Part shown: in pieces, positions 19,200 through 28,008 of the stretch
Position numbering within the stretch: position 1 is the first letter of the stretch
Layout of the letters: the number at the start of each line of letters is the position of its first letter
Virus record (IMG/VR): IMGVR_UViG_3300046002_007228
Location: 1 to 39,136 of that record
Source of the DNA: a virus
Direction: 5' to 3' (one strand)
Length of the DNA: 39,136 nucleotides
The notes under the pieces: model-generated
Database searches by the model: none
What the model saw: only the letters and a program-made list of their open reading frames with translations
Told to the model about the DNA's origin: nothing
Position numbers and translations under genes: made by a program

Positions 19200-20042
19200 A
19201 TGAAACCAATCAGCAAAATCACTCTCGCCGTCAACGAACTCGGTGCCCGCCCGCAAGGGTGCTCGACCCGCGAGCTTATGGACCACTGCGGAGGCCAGCG
19301 CAAGGCCGTGCAAGCCTGCGTGCAGCGATACCGAGAGTACGGGCGGGCATGGGTACGCAACGGGGTGGACCAGGGCGGCATTCGGTGCAGCCGGTATTTC
19401 TTGACCGAGGCCGCAGCGGAGGCGTATGTCTTCGAACCCGGCTATTACGACCAGCGCGACCACTGGAAAAACTCTTCGGTCGCAAAATACGCGCACATGG
19501 TTGCCGCAAATCCTGCGATCAACTACGCGGATTTAACCGTCTTGATGGGCCTCACAGTGTCGGGAGCGGCTAGGACGCTGGGCAGGATGGTCAAGGCCGG
19601 CAAGCTGTTTGCAGCCCGCAAGATGGACCATTCCACGCGCCGCCCGGTGTCGGTGTTGTTCACGACTCAGCAAGCCCGCGACGAGTGGCAAGCAGCTAAC
19701 CCGCTGGAGACGCTCGGACACCGGGAGGCAGGCTGGCGCGGCGAGCCAAAACCGAAGACCCCGAAAGAGCCGAAGGTCAAGGCAACGCGCAGCCCGAAGA
19801 AGAACGTCAAGCGCTCGGCCCTGTCTGTGGTCAAGCGCAAGGACTCCAAGATTGCCGAAGTTCGCGCAGGGATGAGCCAAAAGGCATTTGATGCGCCAGC
19901 AAAACCCAAGGGTAGCAATGTCGCAATCAAACATGAAGATTCGCCAAAGGTGACGATCTTCGAAAATTACCCACCGTACAAGCACTGGCAAGACCCTGCC
20001 GCTGTGCCAATGTTCCGCTACGGCTCCGGGGTGGCAGCATGA
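19200..20042 (+). CDS. DNA-binding protein with two winged-helix units and a Lys-rich tail
   Basis: 280 aa. First unit near 1-75 (GCSTRELMDHCGGQRKAVQA and a wing ending CSRYFLT); second near 95-155 (INYADLTVLMGLTVSGAART, GRMVKAGKLFAARKM). Residues 175-245 are Lys/Pro-rich and probably disordered. The last 35 residues are aromatic (VTIFENYPPYKHWQDP). Likely a transcription regulator of the middle operon; no family assigned. The next gene resembles a single winged unit. Confidence 0.7.
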   Translation: MKPISKITLAVNELGARPQGCSTRELMDHCGGQRKAVQACVQRYREYGRAWVRNGVDQGGIRCSRYFLTEAAAEAYVFEPGYYDQRDHWKNSSVAKYAHMVAANPAINYADLTVLMGLTVSGAARTLGRMVKAGKLFAARKMDHSTRRPVSVLFTTQQARDEWQAANPLETLGHREAGWRGEPKPKTPKEPKVKATRSPKKNVKRSALSVVKRKDSKIAEVRAGMSQKAFDAPAKPKGSNVAIKHEDSPKVTIFENYPPYKHWQDPAAVPMFRYGSGVAA

Positions 20043-20263
20043 TCTGCGTAACCAGGCCCAAGACCACACGCGAAAGCGTTGCCGAGTATTTCACGCGCAT
20101 GCCTGATGAAGCGCTGATGGTCTGCGATGTCATCGCTAAATTCGGCGTCACGCAAAAGACAGCTAACCGGGTTCTTCTTTCAATGCAGGAGGCCGGCGAA
20201 CTCAAGCGCGAGACAGTTCGGGCTAACGGCCAGCTCGCTTACGAATACTCGGCGGCAGCATGA
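20039..20263 (+). CDS. Small winged-helix protein, 74 aa
   Basis: MICVTRPKTTRESVAEYFTR, then VCDVIAKFGVTQKTANRVLL and MQEAGELKRETVRANGQLAY: one MarR/phage-type winged helix. ATG overlaps the upstream stop, and its stop overlaps the 38-aa gene. Likely a regulator or a cofactor of its larger neighbour. Confidence 0.7.
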   Translation: MICVTRPKTTRESVAEYFTRMPDEALMVCDVIAKFGVTQKTANRVLLSMQEAGELKRETVRANGQLAYEYSAAA

Positions 20264-20376
20264 GGCCCGCACTCGTAATGCTCGGCTACCTCGCACATGA
20301 GGTTTGGGCGCACCGCTGGCCTGTAGCCGCCGTGCTGATTTGGGGCTTTATCGGGTGGCGGGAGTTTTTTGCATGA
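20260..20376 (+). CDS. Single-TM micro-protein, 38 aa
   Basis: MRPALVMLGYLAHEVWAHRW, then a hydrophobic PVAAVLIWGFIGWREFFA. One, perhaps two, membrane segments rich in Trp. Overlaps upstream (ATGA) and downstream (ATGA) neighbours. Part of the middle operon; function unknown. Confidence 0.6.
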   Translation: MRPALVMLGYLAHEVWAHRWPVAAVLIWGFIGWREFFA

Positions 20377-20717
20377 GTGACAAGCCAATCAACCCAATTG
20401 AGCAGCTTGAAATCATCCAAGCTACAGGCAAGCTCTATGCCAAAGCCAAAGCCGAGCGCACATGGCTGGAATCTTTCGCCAAGAGCCGCAAAGCAATCTT
20501 GATGAAGCTGGCCGAGGCCGAGGGAAAGAAGTCAGCCGCCGCACAAGAGGCTTGGGCTTTGGCTCACGAAAGCTACTTAGAGCTTTTGGACGGCACCCGC
20601 GCAGCAGTTGAAGTCGAAGAGGCTCACCGGTGGGAGTTGACTGCCGCCACGACCGCTATTGACGTTTGGCGCTCGATGGAGTCATCCGGGCGGGCAATGG
20701 ATCGGGCGACACGATGA
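20373..20717 (+). CDS. Helical hypothetical protein, 114 aa
   Basis: MSDKPINPIEQLEIIQATGK, then an all-helical, Ala/Glu/Lys-rich body (WLESFAKSRKAILMKLAEAE, GTRAAVEVEEAHRWELTAAT). Small helical proteins of this kind sit just before ninG in several temperate phages. Coupled on both sides by ATGA. Confidence 0.65.
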   Translation: MSDKPINPIEQLEIIQATGKLYAKAKAERTWLESFAKSRKAILMKLAEAEGKKSAAAQEAWALAHESYLELLDGTRAAVEVEEAHRWELTAATTAIDVWRSMESSGRAMDRATR

Positions 20718-21343
20718 GGCGCGGCGAACTCAAGCGCAGCACCCCGCTAAGAGCCACCGGCCCGGCTACGGCAAGGGTCAAGCTCAGAAAGTGCCCGGTA
20801 AAGAAGGGCGGCTGCGGAAAGCACTTCGCCCCCGAGCGTCAGAAGCAAGTCGCTTGCGGGCTTGAGTGTGCCGGCCCGGTCGGGGCGTGGCTCAAGGCTG
20901 AGAAGCACGAAAAGACGGTAAGAGCAGAAGCTAGGGCGCACCGGGAGAAGCTCGCTGATGTCAAGCAGCTAAGCCACTGGCTGGCCCTGACCGAGCGCGT
21001 AGTAAATCACTTTATCCAGACCCGCGACAAGGGCAAGCCCTGCATTAGCTGCGGAACTCATCGAACAGTAAGGTGGGAGGCAGGCCACTTCTTGAGCGTA
21101 GGCGCCCGGCCTGAACTCCGTTTCGTGGCAAAGAACATCAATCTGCAATGCCACCGCTGCAATGTGCAGCTGAGCGGCAACCAAGCAGCGTACCGCATTG
21201 GTCTGGTTGACAAGATCGGAGAGCCCGAAGTGCAAGAGCTTGAGGGACCGCACGCAACAGCAAAGTACACCCGCGAGGCGCTTGAAGAACTACGCAAGCA
21301 ATTCGCGGCTGAAACGAGAGCATTGAAGAAGGAGCAGCAATGA
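20714..21343 (+). CDS. ninG: NinG/Rap-like recombination protein
   Basis: 209 aa, close to lambda NinG (204). A basic N-terminus (KRSTPLRATGPATA) precedes a Cys cluster (CPVKKGGCGKHF, ACGLECAG), a helical region, then PCISCGTHRTVRWEAGHFLS and LQCHRCNVQLSGNQAAYRIG, the NinG zinc/nuclease signature. Lambda Rap cuts branched DNA and helps recombination by the phage system. ATG 20714 overlaps the upstream stop (ATGA). Confidence 0.87.
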   Translation: MRRGELKRSTPLRATGPATARVKLRKCPVKKGGCGKHFAPERQKQVACGLECAGPVGAWLKAEKHEKTVRAEARAHREKLADVKQLSHWLALTERVVNHFIQTRDKGKPCISCGTHRTVRWEAGHFLSVGARPELRFVAKNINLQCHRCNVQLSGNQAAYRIGLVDKIGEPEVQELEGPHATAKYTREALEELRKQFAAETRALKKEQQ

Positions 21344-21750
21344 CAACAGTAACCCGCCATCAAATCAACCCGCGCCCAAGCCTAGAGCGGCGCATTCTGG
21401 ACTACTGGAAAGAAAATCCAGAATGCATCGAACTAAGCCCGAAGCTCATCAGCGAGAAATTCGACTGCGCACAAGGCACGGCGCTAAACACGCTGACCGA
21501 AATGCGCAAACGTGGGTTGATAACCTCGCATCATGTTGTGCGGCCAGTTCGCACCGAGCACGAACAATCAAGCTGCGACGGCAAAGTAAGCTTCTCGAGT
21601 CTCGGCCATGCTCGGCAGATGGCCGGGAGATTACGGGTCAAATACGAGGCGCGTGTCGAGCCTTATAAATGCACGCACTGCGGGCAAATCCACATCGGCA
21701 ATTATCGCAAGGACGAGCGCAAGCGGCGCAATATGGAGTCGGAGGCATGA
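21340..21750 (+). CDS. Winged-helix plus zinc-knuckle protein in the late-regulator position
   Basis: 136 aa. N-terminal winged helix (ELSPKLISEKFDCAQGTALN, TLTEMRKRGLITS), then a short domain with GHARQMAGRLRV and EPYKCTHCGQIHIGNYR, a single CxxC with His. It sits directly before the terminase genes, where lambdoid phages place the Q antiterminator, so it may activate late transcription. This is a positional inference; it does not look like lambda or P22 Q. Confidence 0.6.
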   Translation: MTTVTRHQINPRPSLERRILDYWKENPECIELSPKLISEKFDCAQGTALNTLTEMRKRGLITSHHVVRPVRTEHEQSSCDGKVSFSSLGHARQMAGRLRVKYEARVEPYKCTHCGQIHIGNYRKDERKRRNMESEA

Positions 21751-22241
21751 CGCAGCAGACCAAATTCAACCGATCCGACGCTGAAACGATTTACGCATGC
21801 TTGTCTGAGGGTAAATCGCTCCTTTCAATCTGCGAGGTGATGGGGATTGCGTACAGCACGGCGAGGGGTTGGGAGCGCGACAACCCGGAACATGCCGCGA
21901 ATTCCACGCGCGCGCGCGAGCTTGGGTGTCACTTCTTGGCTGAGCAGTGCCTACAAATTGCAGACACGCCACTAGAAGGCGTGGAAACCACATCGAAGCC
22001 GGGGGGCATTGTTGAAGAGCGGCGCGGCGACATGCTCGGGCATCGGAAGCTACAGATTGACACGCGAATGCGGCTCATTGGGAAATGGGCACCGAAGGTT
22101 TACGGCGACAAGCTGGCAATTGGCGGGGCGGATGACTTGCCGCCCGTAGCTGTCGTGCCGCTTGACTTGTCGGGCGTGCCGCTTGGTGAATTGATGACGG
22201 CGATAAAGGCGAGAGATGCAGCAGCTAAATCTGACGTCTGA
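21747..22241 (+). CDS. Terminase small subunit
   Basis: 164 aa, close to P22 gp3 (162). The N-terminal HTH (SLLSICEVMGIAYSTARGWE) binds the packaging site; a middle helical part (RARELGCHFLAEQCLQIADT) supports oligomerisation; RKLQIDTRMRLIGKWAPKVY is typical of this terminase family. The C-terminus overlaps terL by 26 bases. ATG 21747 overlaps the preceding stop (ATGA). The pac site usually lies within or near this gene; I could not identify it. Confidence 0.85.
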   Translation: MTQQTKFNRSDAETIYACLSEGKSLLSICEVMGIAYSTARGWERDNPEHAANSTRARELGCHFLAEQCLQIADTPLEGVETTSKPGGIVEERRGDMLGHRKLQIDTRMRLIGKWAPKVYGDKLAIGGADDLPPVAVVPLDLSGVPLGELMTAIKARDAAAKSDV

Positions 22242-23676
22242 AGACTGGCTGGCAATTGAGCGCGAGCTATGCAAACGCTCGCTTGCTGAGTTCTCTAAAC
22301 GTGCTTGGGCTGTGCTTGAGCCTGCCGCAGAGCTTAAATGGGGGTGGGCGCTTGATGCCATCTGCCTGCACCTTGAAGCAGTCACCAAGGGCGAGATAAC
22401 GCGGCTTCTGATGAATGTTCCGCCTGGCTCGATGAAGTCGCTCCTGACCGGCGTTATCTGGCCGGCTTGGGAATGGGGGCCGCGTGGCTTGCCTGAAATG
22501 CGGTTTGTGGGTACTGCGCACGAAGAGACGCTAGCGATTCGAGACAGCCGGCGATGCCGCGACCTCATCAAGTCGGAGTGGTATCAAAAGCTATGGCCTG
22601 TCACGCTCGCATCAGACTTGGACGGTAAGCGGGAGTTTGGCAACACCAAGAAGGGCTTTAGGCAGGCTCGCTCATTCACCAGCATGACCGGCGTGCGTGG
22701 CGACCGGATCATTCTGGACGATCCAATCAGCGCAGATAACGCTAACTCAACGGCCAAGCTTGAGGCTGCAAAGATCGCATTCACTGAAACTCTGCCGACG
22801 CGGGTGAATAGCGAGAAGTCGGCCATTGTGGTGATCATGCAGCGCCTTCATGAAGAAGACGTATCAGGCGTGATCCTAAGCATGAAGCTGCCGTATGTGC
22901 ATCTATTCATCCCCATGCGGTTTGACCCTAAGCGCAAATGCGTTACTAGCATCGGATGGGAAGACCCGCGCACGACCGAGGGCGAATTGATGTTTCCTGA
23001 GCGATTCGGAGAGCAGCAAGTGAAAGAGCTTGAGGCCACGCTAGGCAGTTACGGCGCAGCGGGCCAGCTCCAGCAACACCCAGCGCCACGCGGCGGCGGC
23101 ATCATCAAGACAGCATGGTTTGGCTATTGGGTCAAAGAGCCGGCGCTTGACTGGACGGAAATGTTTGCTGACACAGCGCAGAAGACCGGCGAGACAAACG
23201 ACTATTCAGTCTTGCAGCTATGGGGGCGGTCTGTTGTGGGTCAGGCCGTGCTACTGGATCAACTGCGCGGCAAGTGGGAAGCGCCAGAGCTTCTAGCCCA
23301 GGCTCGGGCCTTCTGGCACAAACACAAAGCCGGCAAATTCAACCCGCGCCGCTTCCGTGTTGAGGACAAGGTGAGCGGCACCGGGTTGATTCAAACGCTG
23401 CGGCGCGAAGGAATCCCGATAACGCCTACACAGCGCGACCGAGACAAGATCAGCCGAGGGCATGGGGCTGCACCGTTCATCGAATCCGGCAATGTGCTGC
23501 TTCCCGAGGACGCGCCGTGGCTGTCTGACTTCTTGGCCGAGGCGGCATCATTCCCGAATGGCTCGCACGATGACCAGCTAGACCCGATGTTTGACGCAAT
23601 CGAGAGCGTGCAGGCTGCGCCTATCGTTGCTGCCTACGACTTCAGTAAGTCCGCCGCCCAAGGTGCGCGAGTGTGA
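22216..23676 (+). CDS. Terminase large subunit
   Basis: 486 aa (P22 gp2 is 499). The ATPase has a Walker A-like VPPGSMKS (68-75), Walker B IILDDP (165-170), and VIMQRLHEED in the coupling region. The C-terminal RNase H-like nuclease has ETNDYSVLQLWG and the late GSHDDQLDP with paired Asp. It docks on the portal, pumps DNA and makes the headful cut. Walker A lacks the usual first Gly before the Lys-Ser, a common variation in this family. Confidence 0.93.
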   Translation: MQQLNLTSEDWLAIERELCKRSLAEFSKRAWAVLEPAAELKWGWALDAICLHLEAVTKGEITRLLMNVPPGSMKSLLTGVIWPAWEWGPRGLPEMRFVGTAHEETLAIRDSRRCRDLIKSEWYQKLWPVTLASDLDGKREFGNTKKGFRQARSFTSMTGVRGDRIILDDPISADNANSTAKLEAAKIAFTETLPTRVNSEKSAIVVIMQRLHEEDVSGVILSMKLPYVHLFIPMRFDPKRKCVTSIGWEDPRTTEGELMFPERFGEQQVKELEATLGSYGAAGQLQQHPAPRGGGIIKTAWFGYWVKEPALDWTEMFADTAQKTGETNDYSVLQLWGRSVVGQAVLLDQLRGKWEAPELLAQARAFWHKHKAGKFNPRRFRVEDKVSGTGLIQTLRREGIPITPTQRDRDKISRGHGAAPFIESGNVLLPEDAPWLSDFLAEAASFPNGSHDDQLDPMFDAIESVQAAPIVAAYDFSKSAAQGARV

Positions 23677-23730
23677 GCTAATTCCCGATCTGTTGCAGCA
23701 GGGCGTTAGCGTCGGCACCATGCCGCCCAC

Positions 23731-25908
23731 ATGGATGCAATCAAAGACGCTCAAGCCCTCTACACCGACGCGCTCGAGTGCCTGTCTGACCAACGGCGGC
23801 AGATTGAGGAAGACTTAGCGTTTTCCGATCCATCAGACCCGCAGCAGTGGGATGAGGTTATCAAGCATCAGCGCGAGCGCGACCCAGGCGGCGTTCGGCC
23901 TTGCTTGGTGTTTGACCAGACCGGGCAATATGTGGCGAACGTGGCCGGCAACGTCCAGCAGCAGCCGCCAGCATTGCACGCGCTGCCTGTAGGCGATGGC
24001 GCAGACAAGAAAGTGGCCGAGAAGCTTGACGGCTTCTTTAGGCACATCGAGCACACCAGTCGCGCACAGCAGCACTTCACGCGGGCGCTAACGTCAGCAG
24101 CACGCGCAGGCGTCGGCTATTTGATCGTGCGCCCCGAGTTCACAAACCGCGCCTTGAACTACCAAGAGCCGCGAATTGGGTCTGAAGGCGACCCGTTGCG
24201 GGTTGTGTTTGACCCTTGGAGTGTTGAGCTTGACGGCTCAGATGCGACATTTGGCTATCACATCACACCGTTTTCGCACCGAGCTTTTGAACGCACGTTC
24301 GGCGCAAAGGCTGAGAAGTGCAGCTTTGCAGACTCAGGCGGTCGCTCATCCAATGAGCTAGAGTCAATTCTGGTTGCCGAAGAGTGGCGCAAGGAATCGA
24401 AGACCGAGAACATGGTGTTCTGCGTTGACCTGCAAGAGCAGAGCGGCGAGGTTTTCGCTCTGAAGGAATCGCAATATTGGGAGCGATACCAACGCGGCGA
24501 GGTGATGGCTCAGCCCGACGAGGCGGGCCGCGATGCGTACAAAGACAAGCGCGAGTGTGTCAAGTGGCGGCGCATGTCAGGCTCAGAGATTCTGACGCCA
24601 GAAGTCGATTACCCGGCGAGTGGAATCGGCATCGTGCCGGTTTATGGTTATGTCGGCTGGTCAGAAGGTCGGATGCACTATTGCGGCATTGCTCGGCGGG
24701 CGATGAACTCGCAGCGGGCCTACAACTATCACATGAGCGAGCTGCACGTGTTCATGGGGCAGGCTCCTAAGTCGCCTTGGCTGGCTTCTGCTCGGGCAAT
24801 CCGAGGGTTCGAGACGCTATGGGACCGGGCTTCGGTCGATTCGCGGGCATTCTTGCCTTATAACGACATTGACGAAGTGGGCCAGCCGATCCAGGCACCG
24901 ACGCGCATCCAGCCAAGCACGAACCTGCAAAACCACATTGCAGGCGCACAGCAGGCGTTGACAGACATACAAGCCAGCATCGGCATGTATCAGGCCAATC
25001 TAGGCGCCCCGTCGAATGAGTCCAGCGGCGTAGCAATCGACGCACGTAAGCAGCAAGGCGAGGCGTCTACTGCGCATTTCCCCGGCAACCTGGCCAGCTC
25101 GCTCGGCCAAGTCGGCAAGCTCTGCATGGAGATGATCCCGCGCCTGATCGATACAAAGCGCCAACTGCGCATCTTGAGCATCGACAACAGCCCCGGCACA
25201 GTCACGATTGACCCAGGTCAGAAGCAAGCGGTCCAAGAGACAGAACGCGGGCTGAGCATCAATCCGAATGTGGGCATCTATGACGTGCGGATCGTCGTCG
25301 GCGCAAGCTACGCAACGCAGCGCACGCAAGCGCAAGCAGCCTTGTCCGATGTGATGCGCAACAACCCGGAAATGACGCAGATCATTGCGCCAATCTGGGC
25401 TGGCAATCTGGACATTCCGCACGCTGAGAAGCTCGCTCAAGTCTTGATCGCAGCGGCACCGCCAGAGGTCCGCGCCATTCTTGATCCAGACTCAAGCAAG
25501 CAGCCCAAGACCGCCGATTTGATGGCGCAGAACGCGCAACTAAAGCAAGGCTTACAAGCTGCGATTCAAGAGGCTGAGACGGCACAGCAAGAAATTGACG
25601 AACTGCAAGCGCAGATTGAGAGCCGTGAGGACGAAAACGCCATCAAGGCTTATGACGCTCAGACAAAGCGACTGGCTGTTACCGGCGCAAACGTTGAGCA
25701 GATTGAGGCTATTGCCGGCGACCTCATCAACCGCATGTTGACCAGCCCGAACCCACTAGGCGACGAGCAAGAGCCAGCCGAGAACGCTTGGCAATCGCAG
25801 CAATTCCCGGCCGAGATGGCCGAAGAGCCGATGCAAGAGCAGGCCGATGCCCCGCAGCTTGAACAACAGCAAGAAATGCCCGAGATGGGCGAGGAACTAC
25901 CGCAATGA
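23731..25908 (+). CDS. Portal protein, P22 gp1-like
   Basis: 725 aa, the same length as P22 gp1. Starts MDAIKDAQALYTDALECLSD; motifs include RPCLVFDQTGQYVANVAGNV, RAGVGYLIVRPEF, a clamp-like ALTDIQASIGMYQANLGAPS and ESSGVAIDARKQQGE, and a long C-terminal helical barrel region (about 590-720), Glu/Gln-rich and ending EMGEELPQ. Forms the dodecamer at the head vertex. The 54 bases before ATG 23731 have no strong ribosome site. Its stop overlaps the NodB-like gene (ATGA). Confidence 0.92.
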   Translation: MDAIKDAQALYTDALECLSDQRRQIEEDLAFSDPSDPQQWDEVIKHQRERDPGGVRPCLVFDQTGQYVANVAGNVQQQPPALHALPVGDGADKKVAEKLDGFFRHIEHTSRAQQHFTRALTSAARAGVGYLIVRPEFTNRALNYQEPRIGSEGDPLRVVFDPWSVELDGSDATFGYHITPFSHRAFERTFGAKAEKCSFADSGGRSSNELESILVAEEWRKESKTENMVFCVDLQEQSGEVFALKESQYWERYQRGEVMAQPDEAGRDAYKDKRECVKWRRMSGSEILTPEVDYPASGIGIVPVYGYVGWSEGRMHYCGIARRAMNSQRAYNYHMSELHVFMGQAPKSPWLASARAIRGFETLWDRASVDSRAFLPYNDIDEVGQPIQAPTRIQPSTNLQNHIAGAQQALTDIQASIGMYQANLGAPSNESSGVAIDARKQQGEASTAHFPGNLASSLGQVGKLCMEMIPRLIDTKRQLRILSIDNSPGTVTIDPGQKQAVQETERGLSINPNVGIYDVRIVVGASYATQRTQAQAALSDVMRNNPEMTQIIAPIWAGNLDIPHAEKLAQVLIAAAPPEVRAILDPDSSKQPKTADLMAQNAQLKQGLQAAIQEAETAQQEIDELQAQIESREDENAIKAYDAQTKRLAVTGANVEQIEAIAGDLINRMLTSPNPLGDEQEPAENAWQSQQFPAEMAEEPMQEQADAPQLEQQQEMPEMGEELPQ

Positions 25909-27911
25909 CCACACTCGCAGCATTCTCAAATGTCACCCTAACGCTGGGCGACGGCGGCTATGTCGTCGTGTCAACAAATGGCGGCATGGCGAGCATTACA
26001 GCGGCCCCTATCTCGGGCGCGGCGCAGACATCAACGCTTGGCCCACTGCCGGCGCGGCGCACTTTTGGCCCGTACTCGGAGGGCGCAACCGTCACGATCA
26101 ACAATCAGGCCGGGGCGCTGGATTACGACAGCTTTGCAGGCAATACCGGGGTGGACGTTGCTGCACTTCAAGCCCTGGTGTCAGGGGCTGGGATTCCCGA
26201 GCTATCCCTGACCAACAACTTAGCAGCGCCCGCAACAAAGGGCACCTTGATTGTTGACTGGTCGAGCGGGTACAGCGGCGGCACAAACACGCTGGACTCG
26301 TCGCCCATCCTCGGCGGGGCGCTTGCGCAGATCAACAGCGGGGCCACTACAGCAGCCGCAGCAGCAAATGCAGGCTCGCAATCGTCGGCAATGAAGCTCT
26401 GCGGCTATTCGGCAATGTCCAACGTGCGGGCTAGCGGGCAAGCGGCGGCGGCGGTTTATGTCGAGTTCGGCACTGATGGTACGTTCGCCAACAACTGCTT
26501 CTTCGCGGCATCGATTCCGTGCGATGGCCGCTGGCACTTCCTGACCAGCCCTGCACAAGTAGCTTGGGGTACTGGAGGCACGTTCACGATCGGAACAACG
26601 CCATTCACTCATGTGCGTATGCGCGAGTCGGCCAGCCTATCCACCAACTACGGCCGCGCAGTCGTTGGCGCATCTGACCGCATCGTGATGGGGCCGATGT
26701 ACCGCGATCCGTCTGCCCGAGCTTTTGGGTATGTCCGAGTCGATGACTGCGTAGCCGATCAGTACACGCCGCGCCAAACGCTGGCTGCTGATTTCGTCGG
26801 TAAATCTGGCGTCACATTGCTGGCAGGCGTACCTCACTCTGCGTTGTCGGTGCTGCAGGCGTTCGACCTCAAGGGCACCGCCTACATCCTCACGCGCCAC
26901 GTTGGTGACACAGCGGCCAGCTTCATGACTGCTTCCCAACTGAAAGACTTGCAGGATACCTACGGTTGGTGCATCGGCTTCCAAACCCACGCTAATCCGT
27001 TGAGCGCAAACAACCTTGGCCTGCGCCTGCTGGGCAACTTGGGATACACGCTGATGGCTGTCGGCGGCATTTCGTCGGTGACGACTGCCACGGGTGTCAT
27101 CACGGCTGGAGCGGCCCACAACATCACAACAACATCAACCGTCGCGGGCCGGCAGGGGTTCCCTGTCACGCTGATCGGTAGTGGTTTTCCTGTCCCGACT
27201 GATGGCGCTCTGTCGGCGGGCGATACCCTCTGGCTTCGCAACGTCACGACTACGACATTCACCGCGCACCGCACCGAGGCGGATTCCTGCGACAACATCA
27301 ACCCGATCATCTTCAGCAGCGCCGGCACCCCGGCAAATTGGGGTTATCGCTGGCGCGGCAGTGCTGTGGACAGTAGCGCCATTGCAGCAGACTTCGCCAC
27401 AGGTCAAGCACTCATGCAAGGATGGGGGCTGAATGGCTGGCGGCACTACGCACCGAATCAGGGGGCATTTGGCCTAGAAACTGAATCGGTGCTGCTGGCA
27501 ATGCGGGCTGCTGGCACGCTGCGCACCGGCAGCGGCACCTATGCAAGCTCCGGTATTGCAAAAGTGGACTACACCCCCCGCATTGCACAGGCGTTAATTG
27601 GCTGCGGCCCCGGCGCAAACCTGACAGGCCAATTTGGTACATCACTGAATGCGTGGATGACAGTCCCGAGCAACATCGACACGCACAACGGCGGGACCGA
27701 CTTTGAGGCAACGATCCGCGCTTACGTCGATGACTGCGTGAGTCGCGGGGCGATCTGCGGCAACTATCACCACCACTTCAGCACTCAAGCCAGCTTGCGC
27801 AACTTCGTCGTTTATTGCGACCAGCTTCGGATGCGTGCAGATCAGGGGTTGATGGAGCTTGGCACGATGGATGACCTCTACGGTGCGCTTGTCGCAGCCG
27901 GCACAGCCTAA
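25905..27911 (+). CDS. Polysaccharide-deacetylase-like (NodB fold) virion-associated protein
   Basis: 668 aa. Residues 1-110 are a Gly/Thr-rich beta region (LPARRTFGPYSEGATVTI), followed by a jelly-roll-like part. From about 275 a NodB-type domain: RVDDC with Asp280-Asp281 (motif 1), LKGTAYILTRHV, IGFQTHANP with His362 (motif 2, lacking the second His of HxxxH), an insert of about 120 residues rich in Thr/Gly, then RHYAPNQGAFGLET (motif 3) and NYHHHF with His622-624. The domain would remove acetyl groups or bind host glycan. Its position between portal and scaffold is not part of the P22 plan. ATGA overlap with portal. Confidence 0.72.
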   Translation: MTTLAAFSNVTLTLGDGGYVVVSTNGGMASITAAPISGAAQTSTLGPLPARRTFGPYSEGATVTINNQAGALDYDSFAGNTGVDVAALQALVSGAGIPELSLTNNLAAPATKGTLIVDWSSGYSGGTNTLDSSPILGGALAQINSGATTAAAAANAGSQSSAMKLCGYSAMSNVRASGQAAAAVYVEFGTDGTFANNCFFAASIPCDGRWHFLTSPAQVAWGTGGTFTIGTTPFTHVRMRESASLSTNYGRAVVGASDRIVMGPMYRDPSARAFGYVRVDDCVADQYTPRQTLAADFVGKSGVTLLAGVPHSALSVLQAFDLKGTAYILTRHVGDTAASFMTASQLKDLQDTYGWCIGFQTHANPLSANNLGLRLLGNLGYTLMAVGGISSVTTATGVITAGAAHNITTTSTVAGRQGFPVTLIGSGFPVPTDGALSAGDTLWLRNVTTTTFTAHRTEADSCDNINPIIFSSAGTPANWGYRWRGSAVDSSAIAADFATGQALMQGWGLNGWRHYAPNQGAFGLETESVLLAMRAAGTLRTGSGTYASSGIAKVDYTPRIAQALIGCGPGANLTGQFGTSLNAWMTVPSNIDTHNGGTDFEATIRAYVDDCVSRGAICGNYHHHFSTQASLRNFVVYCDQLRMRADQGLMELGTMDDLYGALVAAGTA

Positions 27912-27923
27912 ATTCAAGCCCCT

Positions 27924-27951
27924 GCCGGTGCACATTGGATTGCGCACCGGC
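27924..27951 (+). other. Stem-loop before the scaffold gene
   Basis: Perfect 8-bp stem GCCGGTGC/GCACCGGC (27924-27931, 27944-27951) with a 12-base loop and no T-run. It lies in the 97-base gap before the TTG start of the scaffold gene and may affect mRNA stability or scaffold translation. The same gap carries AGGAG at 27959-27963 and an ATG at 27972 opening a 35-codon frame that overlaps the scaffold start. Confidence 0.5.
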
Positions 27952-28008
27952 CCACATCAGGAGAAACGCCCATGACTGACGCCCATCCAGGGCTGACATG
28001 GAGCAAGA

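Noticed and set aside
18696-19496. 266-codon open frame antisense to ssb
   Set aside because: Covers ssb and the start of the next plus-strand gene, both well supported; no ribosome site.
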